Shown in pieces: positions 45,938 through 53,439 of a DNA stretch of 64,000 nucleotides. The DNA is from Clostridia bacterium. Lineage in GTDB: Bacteria; Bacillota; Clostridia; Oscillospirales; Acutalibacteraceae. The position numbers were made by a program, and so were the translations under genes. Below the pieces are notes generated by a model. It was not told where the DNA came from. It saw only the letters and a list, made by a program, of their open reading frames with translations, and did no database searches. Location: NCBI GenBank assembly GCA_017415025.1, contig JAFQJH010000018.1, forward strand, positions 1 through 64,000. Reading direction: 5' to 3'. Within the stretch, counting starts at the first letter, position 1, and each line of letters starts with the position of its first letter.

Positions 45938-45984
45938 TAATAAAAAGCAACAAGCAGCAGAAGATATTGCACTCCTGTTGCTTG
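45938..45984 (-). terminator. Terminator of the aspS-gatA-gatB operon
   Basis: CAAGCAGCAG pairs with CTGTTGCTTG (one G-T pair) and GCTTTTTATTA follows on the minus strand, just after gatB. Confidence 0.7.
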
Positions 45985-46004
45985 TTTGTTGCATTTTTAT
46001 GATT

Positions 46005-47414
46005 TTATTTATTGAGCTCTTTCTCAAGGAGAGTTCTGATAACGACAGGATCGCCTGTTCCCTTGAGCTCGCGCATAATAAGACCGAAGAGAGCCTGCAT
46101 TGCCTTTGTCTTACCGCTCTTGTAGTTAGCAACTGCATCGGGATTTTCCGAAACAATGCGCTGAACCGTTGTGAGGATAAGTCCTTCATCAACCTTGACA
46201 TTGAGTGCATTTTCTTCGCAGTACTTGTCAACGTCAACGTTGCTTTCAAATACAGCCGCGAGAACCTTCTTGCCTGCGGGACGTGTGATTTCGTTAGTAT
46301 CAACAAGCTCGATAATTCTTGCAAGCTTTGCAGCATCAATTTCAAGCTCATCGAGCTCAAGACGCTTCATATTACCCATACACTCCGTAAGAATCCAGCT
46401 TGCAACAGACTTCGGTGCTCTGCCGAGGGCAACAACTGCATCAAACGTGTCTGAAAGCTTTCTGTCAGAAGCAAGAACCATTGCTTCCTTCTCGGGAATA
46501 CCCATTTCTGTATAACGGAGGCTCTGCTCCTCTGCCGTTGCGGGCATACTTGCACGGATCTCCTCAAGCCATTCATCGTCAATTACGATAGGCATAAGGT
46601 TCGGATCGGGGAAATAGCGGTAATCTGCCGCAGTTTCCTTATTACGCATCGGGAAGGTACGTCTCTTGACATCGTCCCAACGGCGGGTTTCCTGAACGAG
46701 TACCTCTGTATGACGCTCGAGTGCATCAACGTGGCGCACCTTTTCGAACTCGATTGCATCCTTGATTTCCGAAAGTGAGCTCATATTCTTGATTTCAGCA
46801 CGGACACCGAACTCCTCGGAGCCTTCGGGACGGACGGAAATGTTGACGTCACATCTCATTGCGCCCTCTTCACATTCGGAAATACCTGCGAACTGAAGGC
46901 TTGACTTGAGCTTTTTGAGGTATGTGATAACCTCGTCTGCCGAACGGAAGTCGGGACGGCTGACAATTTCGATAAGAGGCACGCTCGTTCTGTTATAGTC
47001 AACGAGTGAAGTGTTGGTTGCATCATCGTGGACGAGCTTACCTGCGTCCTCCTCAAGGTGAATCTGCTTGATACCGATTGTTCTGTCGCCGATTTCCACG
47101 CTACCGTCAACGCAGATAGGATTGAACCACTGTGTAGTCTGGTATGATGCGGGAAGGTCGGGATAGTAATAGCTCTTTTTATCAAAGGTTGTGTACTGAT
47201 TAATCTTACAGTTGAGCATAAATCCTGCCTTGACTGCAAGCTCGATTGCGTGCTTGTTTGTCACGGGGAGCATACCCGGCATACCGCAGCAAGCGGGACA
47301 AACGCAATCGTTAGGCTCCTTGGGACTTGAATGTCCGCCGCAGGAGCAGAAAAGCTTTGAATCTGTTGAAAGCTCAACGTGAGTTTCAAGACCGATAACA
47401 AGTTCGTATTTCAT
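46005..47414 (-). CDS. gatB: Asp/Glu-tRNA amidotransferase subunit B (GatB)
   Basis: A 469-residue subunit that activates and amidates Asp-tRNA(Asn) or Glu-tRNA(Gln). The GatB/PET112 signature VDYNRTSVPLIEIVSRPD is intact, as are IGLETHVEL and the kinase-like cradle; four cysteines in CSCGGH...CPACCG can bind zinc, and a C-terminal YqeY-type helical domain is present. GGAGG precedes the start, two bases after gatA stops. In contrast to its partner GatA it looks fully functional. Confidence 0.95.
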   Translation of the reverse strand: MKYELVIGLETHVELSTDSKLFCSCGGHSSPKEPNDCVCPACCGMPGMLPVTNKHAIELAVKAGFMLNCKINQYTTFDKKSYYYPDLPASYQTTQWFNPICVDGSVEIGDRTIGIKQIHLEEDAGKLVHDDATNTSLVDYNRTSVPLIEIVSRPDFRSADEVITYLKKLKSSLQFAGISECEEGAMRCDVNISVRPEGSEEFGVRAEIKNMSSLSEIKDAIEFEKVRHVDALERHTEVLVQETRRWDDVKRRTFPMRNKETAADYRYFPDPNLMPIVIDDEWLEEIRASMPATAEEQSLRYTEMGIPEKEAMVLASDRKLSDTFDAVVALGRAPKSVASWILTECMGNMKRLELDELEIDAAKLARIIELVDTNEITRPAGKKVLAAVFESNVDVDKYCEENALNVKVDEGLILTTVQRIVSENPDAVANYKSGKTKAMQALFGLIMRELKGTGDPVVIRTLLEKELNK

Positions 47415-47416
47415 CG

Positions 47417-48604
47417 TTATGCCTCCAATCCTTCAACACTTTTGGCAATGCTCAGAAGAACACTGTCTTTATATGAATCTGCAATAAGCTGAACACCCTT
47501 TGTTGCCATTGCGGGCAAGCCCGTGATGCTCGAAATTGCGGTGAATACGCTCTCTTCAAAAACTTTTTCGAAGCCTTCAAGAACGTCGTAAGCCTTATAC
47601 TCTGCCTGAGAGCAAGCGGGAGCAAGGATTGCATCGTAAGAAGCAAGAACTGCCTTTACCTTTTCAGTTACAACACGGCGGATGCGGAGTGACTTATCGT
47701 AGCAGGCATCGTACTTGCTCTTTGAAAGAACATCCGAGCCGTAGATAATTGTTGCCTTTGTAAGGAAGCCGAAGCCCTCTGTACGGCTCTTGACGTAAAG
47801 CTCGTCGATATTCTTATACTCTGCCGTGCGGTGACCGTACTTGACACCGTCGAAACGCGAAAGGTTGTTTGTTGTTTCTGCTGACATAAGAATCTGCCAG
47901 GCTGTCTGTGCTTCCTTTACAATATCAAGCGAAACCTCTTCAACAGTTGCGCCGAGTGCCTTGAGAGAAGCGGCGTACTTATCAAGCTTTGCCTTGACTT
48001 CGTCAGAAGCGAGGGCATAAAGCTCCTTTACAAGAGCAATCTTCATACCCTTGACGTCTGTTAAAGCATAATCGTATTTTTCTGCAGGAAGGCTTGTGCC
48101 ATCCTTTGAGTCGTGACCTGCGATAACCGTAAGGATTTCCTTTGCGGTATCTGCATCAGGTGCGGTAACGCCGATCTGCTCACCCGAGCAGGCGCAGGCG
48201 ATAACACCGTAACGCGAAACAGTACCGTAGGTCGGCTTGATAAAATCAACACCTGCGAGTGCTGCGGCACGGCGGGGTGCGCCGTTAAGGTCAACACTGA
48301 GAGCTGCTGTTACCTCACCCTTTTTAACGAGGGAAGCTGCTGCTCCTGCGAGTGCACCGTCCTCTTCGGTTGCACCGAAGAAGGATGTTTCGCCGAGGAG
48401 GTCGAGACCGAACTCACCGACGTTTGTTTTACCTGCGATTTCATAGCCTGCTTTTTCAAGTCTTTCAACTGCTTCGGCGCTGAAAAGCGGGGTGAAATTC
48501 TCAAGCATTTTTGAGCCTGCAGTTGCAGGAGTTCCTTTTATAAGGATTGTATCGTCAACGGCAATTTTGCCTGACGGATTGATTGTATTAACAAAATATC
48601 CCAC
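47417..48604 (-). CDS. gatA: GatA-like amidotransferase subunit lacking the amidase triad
   Basis: A 395-residue protein that aligns with GatA through SKMLENFTP, FIKPTYGTVSRYGVIA, NNLSRFDGVKYGHRT and SRTEGFG, but usual GatA has about 485 residues and this one lacks ~70 at the N-terminus. The catalytic residues of the amidase signature family are all gone: the lysine of VKDN is Asp17 (AVDDT), the GGSSGGS loop is GALAGAA (83-89), and the nucleophile of TGGSIRQ is Ala109 (LNGAPRR). The frame is open and well conserved elsewhere, so it is not decaying. It probably keeps a structural role with GatB. GTG 48604 has AGGTG upstream; GTG 48613 is possible. Confidence 0.85.
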   Translation of the reverse strand: MGYFVNTINPSGKIAVDDTILIKGTPATAGSKMLENFTPLFSAEAVERLEKAGYEIAGKTNVGEFGLDLLGETSFFGATEEDGALAGAAASLVKKGEVTAALSVDLNGAPRRAAALAGVDFIKPTYGTVSRYGVIACACSGEQIGVTAPDADTAKEILTVIAGHDSKDGTSLPAEKYDYALTDVKGMKIALVKELYALASDEVKAKLDKYAASLKALGATVEEVSLDIVKEAQTAWQILMSAETTNNLSRFDGVKYGHRTAEYKNIDELYVKSRTEGFGFLTKATIIYGSDVLSKSKYDACYDKSLRIRRVVTEKVKAVLASYDAILAPACSQAEYKAYDVLEGFEKVFEESVFTAISSITGLPAMATKGVQLIADSYKDSVLLSIAKSVEGLEA

Positions 48605-48614
48605 TCTTAACACC

Positions 48615-50714
48615 TCACTTTACAAGTCTGGGAACCTGCCAGCTATCCTCCGTGCTCTGCGGAGCACCTGCAAGAAGATCCTTGCGTGCGAAGGGCTGAC
48701 TTCTTTCGTCCTTACGGATAACGTTGGTCATTGGCATTACATATACCATAGGCTCAACGTCCTTTGTATCTGTGTTTGCGAGGTCAGCTTCTTTCTTAAG
48801 CATAGCCTCTAAAATCTTGTTCATCTTTTTCTTTTCGTCCGCTGTGAAGCTCAGCTCGTTGACAGCCTCAAGGCTTTCGAACTTATTAGCCTTTGCTTCT
48901 GCCGGCTTTGAAGCTTTTGCGGAGGAATATGAAGCCTCGCCCGAATCAGAGCCGAGCATATCGGAGCCGCCCTTACCGCGGATTGCAACATTTGCTTCGT
49001 AAAGCTGAAGCTCTGTTACCTCACTCGGTGCGCCGAGCATCTGGTCCTGAGCCTGACCGTCAAGCGGGAATGCGATAACGTCACGGATTGTTTCGGTATC
49101 TGCAAGAAGCATAATGATACGGTCAACACCCGGTGCCATACCTGCGTGCGGCGGTGCGCCGAACTGGAAGGCATTGTAAAGAGCACTGAAACGCTTTTCG
49201 AGCTCTTCCTCGGAATAGCCTGCGATTTCGAATGCCTTTCTCATAATCTCGGGGCTGTGATTACGGACAGCACCCGAAGCGAGCTCAATACCGTTACAAA
49301 CAAGGTCATACTGGTAAGCAAGGATTTCTGTCGGCTCCTTTGTAAGGAGTGCCTCGAGACCGCCCTGCGGCATTGAGAACGGGTTATGAGTGAAGATGAT
49401 TTTATCTGTTGTTTCGTCACGCTCGTACATCGGGAAATCGACAACGAAGCAGAATTCGAAACGGTCGTTTTTAATAAGCTCAAGCTCATTACCGAGCCAG
49501 GTGCGGACAACGCCTGCGTTCTTGTCAGCGATGTCGGAATCGTTATCGCAGATAAAGAAGATTGTCTCGCCTTCCTTAACGCCTGTAAGCTCAACGATTT
49601 CCTTCATCTCGTCAGGTGTCATAACCTTGCTGATGGGGTCATCCTTGAAGCCGTAGTTCTTCTCGTCAAGAAGAGTGATATGAGCAAGACCTGCCATCTT
49701 TGCCTGCTTTGTAGCAAATGCAAGTGACTTATCAAAGAACCATCTCTCGTTCTTACACGGAGCTACGATACCTCTGACCTGCTTGTTCATAAAGGGCTTA
49801 AACTTAACTCTCTTGAACATATCGGTAAGGTCACAGATGATGAGGGGGTTGCGAAGGTCAGGCTTATCTGAACCGTACTTTGCCATAGCCTCTCTGTAAG
49901 GAATACATCTGAACGGAGTAGGTGTGATATATTTATCGGAGAAGGTGCGGAAAACGTCGCTTACAACGTCCTCGCAGACCTTGAGAACCTCTTCCTGTGT
50001 GGAAAAAGCCATTTCGAAGTCAAGCTGATAAAATTCACCCGGTGAACGGTCAGCACGAGCATCCTCGTCACGGAAGCAGGGTGCAATCTGGAAGTAGCGG
50101 TCAAAGCCTGATACCATAAGAAGCTGCTTGAACTGCTGGGGTGCCTGCGGAAGAGCGTAGAACTTGCCCGGATGCTTACGGCTCGGAACAAGGAAGTCTC
50201 TTGCGCCCTCGGGTGATGATGCTGTAAGAATGGGAGTCTGCATTTCGAGGAAGCCTTTTTCTTCCATAAGCTTACGCATATGACGGATAACGTTGGAACG
50301 AAGAACAATATTCTTATGAAGAGCAGGATTTCTCAAATCGAGGAATCTGTGCTTAAGACGGATGTTCTCGTTAGTGTCGTTTGAACCGATCTCAAAGGGA
50401 AGGTCACGGGTGCAGGTGCCGAGCACCTCAAGAGTGTCAGCCACAAGCTCAACAAGACCTGTGTCGATTTTAGGATTGACAGTGCTTTCGTCACGCTTGG
50501 TAACGGTACCCTTGACGGAAATAACAGTCTCCTTACCGATGCCCTTGAGAAGAGTCTCGTCGTGAACAACAACCTGTGTTATACCTGTGTAGTCACGAAG
50601 GTCAACGAAGAGAACGCCACCGTGGTCACGGATAACGTCAACCCAACCTGCAAGCTCGACAACTTCGCCGATATGCTTTTCTCTGATTTCGTTGCAAAGA
50701 TGAGTTCTATACAT
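48615..50714 (-). CDS. aspS: Aspartyl-tRNA synthetase fused to GatC
   Basis: A 699-residue fusion. Residues 1-~580 are bacterial AspRS: anticodon OB fold (WVDVIRDHGGVLFVDLRD), class II motif 2 (FRDEDARADRSPGEFYQLD), GAD insertion, and motif 3 (GMAPGVDRIIMLL). A Ser/Ala/Lys linker follows, and ~611-699 match GatC: FTADEKKKMNKILEAM, DVEPMVYVMPMTNVIRKDE, LLAGAPQ and a final WQVPRLVK. His31 sits where non-discriminating AspRS such as that of Pseudomonas carry histidine, so it may charge tRNA(Asn) too. GGAGG precedes ATG 50714. A T-box leader controls the operon. Confidence 0.93.
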   Translation of the reverse strand: MYRTHLCNEIREKHIGEVVELAGWVDVIRDHGGVLFVDLRDYTGITQVVVHDETLLKGIGKETVISVKGTVTKRDESTVNPKIDTGLVELVADTLEVLGTCTRDLPFEIGSNDTNENIRLKHRFLDLRNPALHKNIVLRSNVIRHMRKLMEEKGFLEMQTPILTASSPEGARDFLVPSRKHPGKFYALPQAPQQFKQLLMVSGFDRYFQIAPCFRDEDARADRSPGEFYQLDFEMAFSTQEEVLKVCEDVVSDVFRTFSDKYITPTPFRCIPYREAMAKYGSDKPDLRNPLIICDLTDMFKRVKFKPFMNKQVRGIVAPCKNERWFFDKSLAFATKQAKMAGLAHITLLDEKNYGFKDDPISKVMTPDEMKEIVELTGVKEGETIFFICDNDSDIADKNAGVVRTWLGNELELIKNDRFEFCFVVDFPMYERDETTDKIIFTHNPFSMPQGGLEALLTKEPTEILAYQYDLVCNGIELASGAVRNHSPEIMRKAFEIAGYSEEELEKRFSALYNAFQFGAPPHAGMAPGVDRIIMLLADTETIRDVIAFPLDGQAQDQMLGAPSEVTELQLYEANVAIRGKGGSDMLGSDSGEASYSSAKASKPAEAKANKFESLEAVNELSFTADEKKKMNKILEAMLKKEADLANTDTKDVEPMVYVMPMTNVIRKDERSQPFARKDLLAGAPQSTEDSWQVPRLVK

Positions 50715-50753
50715 ATTATCTACCTCCATTGCTGATAGTTTTTACAAATAAAA

Positions 50754-50793
50754 CAAAAAGCCCCGGGAATTATAAAAAATAATTCCCGGGACG
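50754..50793 (-). terminator. T-box-controlled terminator
   Basis: CCCGGGAATTAT pairs with ATAATTCCCGGG, followed by CTTTTTG on the minus strand. The T-box sequence overlaps an alternative antiterminator stem. Confidence 0.9.
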
Positions 50794-50995
50794 AGTATAC
50801 AAAATAACCCGCGGTGCCACCCGTATTGATACTATGGAGTATCCGCTCTTTTATATTAAGATGTAGGGTCTGACGAAGTGTTGCCGAGCTTACTACTCAT
50901 CTGAAGCGCGCTTTCAGCCGGTGGCGCACTCTCTCTTGCAGACTTTCCAACTAAGTCGGGTCTTCGCAGGTTAAAAGAAATTTCACCTTTTAACA
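50754..50995 (-). ncRNA. T-box leader of the aspS operon
   Basis: The minus-strand RNA holds the T-box core GGGTGGCACCGCGGG (complement of 50804-50822), a stem I with AGAGAGTGCGCCACCGG, and a terminator. The UGGC of the T-box has C opposite the discriminator, which needs G73; the window's tRNA-Asp has G73, and Asn tRNAs usually do too. I could not fix the specifier codon by eye. Confidence 0.9.
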
Positions 50996-51000
50996 CAAAA

Positions 51001-51028
51001 ATTATATCACAATAAAATCAATTGTCAA
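51001..51028 (-). promoter_or_regulatory. Promoter of the T-box/aspS transcript
   Basis: Perfect TTGACA and TATAAT on the minus strand, 16 bases apart, just upstream of the leader. Confidence 0.85.
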
Positions 51029-51119
51029 CAACTTTTTTGTTGTATTATATAAAAAGTATATTCCTTTTTTGGTTAATTATTCAGAAATTTATTGCTTCTA
51101 TTATATATAACAAAAGTTT

Positions 51120-51260
51120 TGCGGCGGGACACAAGCCCCCGCCCTACCGTGTTGATTGAGTTCGTGCTTGTAGGGCGTGACGTTTACGACACGTCGATCT
51201 TTCCGTATAATCTACGGCACATCGCAAGCGTCGTGCCCTACGAAAGAATTGGAATTTTGT
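51120..51260. repeat. Palindromic repeat block including family C, copy 3
   Basis: GGCGGGACACAAGCCCCCGCC hairpin (from 51121), then GTAGGGCGTGACG...ACACGTC and GGCACATCGCAAGCGTCGTGCC (51216-51237) with CTACGAAA, the family C signature also seen at 26456 and 26803. Confidence 0.75.
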
Positions 51261-51327
51261 TCGACAAATTGGAGTTTGTAGGGGTGTTTTTAATATCAAA
51301 TCAATCTTAAAGCAAGCAGCCTTCCCT

Positions 51328-51475
51328 GAAAGGGAAGGTGCCCGACAGGGCGGATGGGTGGAGCGTCAGCGACCAAAAGCTTTGGTTTAACAGTATTTTT
51401 CCTCGTTGCTTCGCAACGAAACCCCTCAGTCACGGCTACGCCGTGCCAGCTCCCCTTTCAGGGGCGCCTTTATTA
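51328..51475. repeat. Multi-hairpin repeat, family D
   Basis: Short stems in series: CCTTCCCTGAAAGGGAAGG, CGTTGCTTCGCAACG, CACGGCTACGCCGTG and CCCCTTTCAGGGG. This kind of intergenic element is common in gut Firmicutes genomes; only one copy is in the window. No gene lies in 51001-51651. Confidence 0.7.
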
Positions 51476-51651
51476 TGCTCTTTTTTCAATCTCACCAATA
51501 AATTAAAATTTGCGCTTTGTTACACTACAGATATAAAAAAGCACCCGCGGGGTGCTTTTGCTTGAATAATATTGATTTTGTTAGCCTTGAGAGGTTACCC
51601 TATGGGGACTGATTTTTATCGAACACAGGTAATTGTCTCTGTGCTACCAAC

Positions 51652-52122
51652 TTAATAAGCCTCGGCTATCAAGTTGTCATTAGAATCATACACAGTTATA
51701 GCACTTAGCCCGACTTTTTCAGGAGCTTCAGTATCGACTGTTACCCAGAAAATATATACTTCATATGTTTCGTTCGCAGTAAATACATCCATAACAAAAG
51801 TACGCTTGCTTTGATAAACACCTTTATTGGCGTAGTCACTCTGATGACCAACGGGTACGTTTTTAGCTTTCAAAATTCTTCCATCAAAAGAATTGATTAC
51901 GCCTTGTATCTGTTCTTTTAGATTTTCGTTGACTTGTTTATCTTCCTCACAGTACAGGTTGTATATAGAGTTAACATCGTTATCTTTAATGTATTCTGTG
52001 ATTATTTTACATGCCTCTTCTTCTCCGGGGAAAGCAAGTTGTTGAGACTGACATAAAAGATATGAACTGCTTGGGAAAATCGTCAACAAAAAAGAAATAA
52101 TCAATGCGAATAATTTGGTCAT
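51652..52122 (-). CDS. Secreted DUF5104-like protein, 156 aa
   Basis: Residues 1-~22 are a signal peptide; a cysteine at 24 could be lipidated, but the box (SYLLC) is weak. The rest (IITEYIKDNDVNSIYNLYC, EQIQGVINSFDGRI, then YEVYIFWVTVDTEAPEKVGL) resembles DUF5104 domains, small secreted NTF2-like proteins of Clostridia with unknown role. AGGAGG precedes the start. Confidence 0.7.
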   Translation of the reverse strand: MTKLFALIISFLLTIFPSSSYLLCQSQQLAFPGEEEACKIITEYIKDNDVNSIYNLYCEEDKQVNENLKEQIQGVINSFDGRILKAKNVPVGHQSDYANKGVYQSKRTFVMDVFTANETYEVYIFWVTVDTEAPEKVGLSAITVYDSNDNLIAEAY

Positions 52123-52252
52123 AATATTTCCTCCTTCTTTATAACTTAAAACTTTTTTCTATATTTTAGCATCATTTTCCGCATTTTGCAAGCTTTGGAG
52201 TTATCTATTCTGCGCAAATTCAAGATTGTGCTATAATTTTTTATATTGCTGA

Positions 52253-52280
52253 TTGCTTTTAAGGTGATAAATGGTATAAT
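52253..52280 (+). promoter_or_regulatory. Promoter of the asparaginase gene
   Basis: TTGCTT and TATAAT are 16 bases apart. Between it and the gene lies a GGGACG...CGTCCC hairpin (52293-52314) like the family A repeats. Confidence 0.55.
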
Positions 52281-52335
52281 TATATTGCAATTAAGGGACG
52301 TCGTGGCGCCGTCCCCTACAGGTTCGGTGAAAAAT

Positions 52336-53349
52336 ATGGATAAAATACTTTTAATCCTCACGGGCGGAACGATTTGTTCGGCGGTAAAAGAGGACGGTAA
52401 GCGCGCGGTTGATAGTGAAAACGCAAAATATAAAATCATTGATAATTTCAGAAAAAGCGGCTCACCTTTCAGTAAGATTGATTTTGAAACGAAGATGCCG
52501 ATTGATACCCTGAGCGAAAATATGACGGTTGATAAGTGGAATATTCTGCTTAATGAGTTAAGGGGCATTAACAGTGATGACTACAAAGGAATAATCATTC
52601 TTCACGGCACGGATACGCTCGCCTACACAGCTTGTCTGCTGTCGCTCGTTATGGGTAAAAAGGGCTTGCCCGTCTGCCTTGTTTCGAGCCACTCACCCGT
52701 TGAGTGCGAAGGAACTAATGCGAATGTAAACTTCCGTGCGGCGGTCGAGCTGATTATGAACGGCATCAAGCCGAACGTTTATGCCGTGTATCAGAATTCG
52801 GACGGCAAAATTTATGTTCATTTCGGTGCTCATCTGCTGCAGTGTGCAAGCTTCAGTAACGATTTTTACAGTGCCGATATGACTGCTGTTAAAAATACTG
52901 ATAACGCAAGTTTTGCGGGTATTGAGTTTGAAACAGACGGCATTTTCCCCGACAAGCTTGATGCAAGGGTGATGATGCTTTCCCCTTACGTCGGTATTGA
53001 TTACGAATGCTTGAATATTGATAACATTGATGCGGTGGTTCACACAACCTATCATTCGCAAACGGTATGCACGGAAGGCGGAAAAAGCTTTACAGGCTCG
53101 GTACTCTGCCTTGCAGAAAAAAGCAGAAGCGCAGGAGCGGATTTATTCCTTGCTCCCTGCAATCCCGAAACCTATGCTTACGAAACAACAGGCACGGCAC
53201 TTGAGGGCGGTATTTATCCTGTTGCTGATCTTACACCTGAAATGGCGTATATCAAGCTTTTGCTCGGCTGCTCATTAAGCAAACGCGGAGCAGAGCTTGC
53301 AGAATTTATGAATAACAGCATCAACTCTGAAAAAATATGTAACAAATAA
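52336..53349 (+). CDS. ansA: L-asparaginase (type I-like)
   Basis: A 337-residue cytosolic enzyme that turns asparagine into aspartate and ammonia. The first threonine motif is ILTGGTICS (residues 7-15), and the second is IIILHGTDTLAYTA with its Thr-Asp pair; SSHSPVECEGTNANVNF carries further active-site residues. There is no signal peptide. GGTGA precedes ATG 52336; the longer frame starts before the promoter. It may supply ammonia or set the Asn pool, which is of interest beside the amidotransferase operon. Confidence 0.9.
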   Translation: MDKILLILTGGTICSAVKEDGKRAVDSENAKYKIIDNFRKSGSPFSKIDFETKMPIDTLSENMTVDKWNILLNELRGINSDDYKGIIILHGTDTLAYTACLLSLVMGKKGLPVCLVSSHSPVECEGTNANVNFRAAVELIMNGIKPNVYAVYQNSDGKIYVHFGAHLLQCASFSNDFYSADMTAVKNTDNASFAGIEFETDGIFPDKLDARVMMLSPYVGIDYECLNIDNIDAVVHTTYHSQTVCTEGGKSFTGSVLCLAEKSRSAGADLFLAPCNPETYAYETTGTALEGGIYPVADLTPEMAYIKLLLGCSLSKRGAELAEFMNNSINSEKICNK

Positions 53350-53377
53350 GGTCGGATAATACTGTGCAAAAGGTATA

Positions 53378-53407
53378 TTGACGGAAAATGCACTGATATA
53401 GTATAAT
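53378..53407 (+). promoter_or_regulatory. Promoter of the NahK-like gene
   Basis: TTGACG and TATAAT are 18 bases apart, 33 bases before the start codon. Confidence 0.7.
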
Positions 53408-53439
53408 GTTATGAATGTAAAATCCTCAGAGGTGTAATT

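Noticed and set aside
47417..48604. GatA-like gene as a decaying pseudogene
   Set aside because: The frame is intact across ~395 codons, has a start signal, is tightly spaced between two functional genes and keeps GatB-contact blocks, so a pseudoenzyme is more likely than decay.
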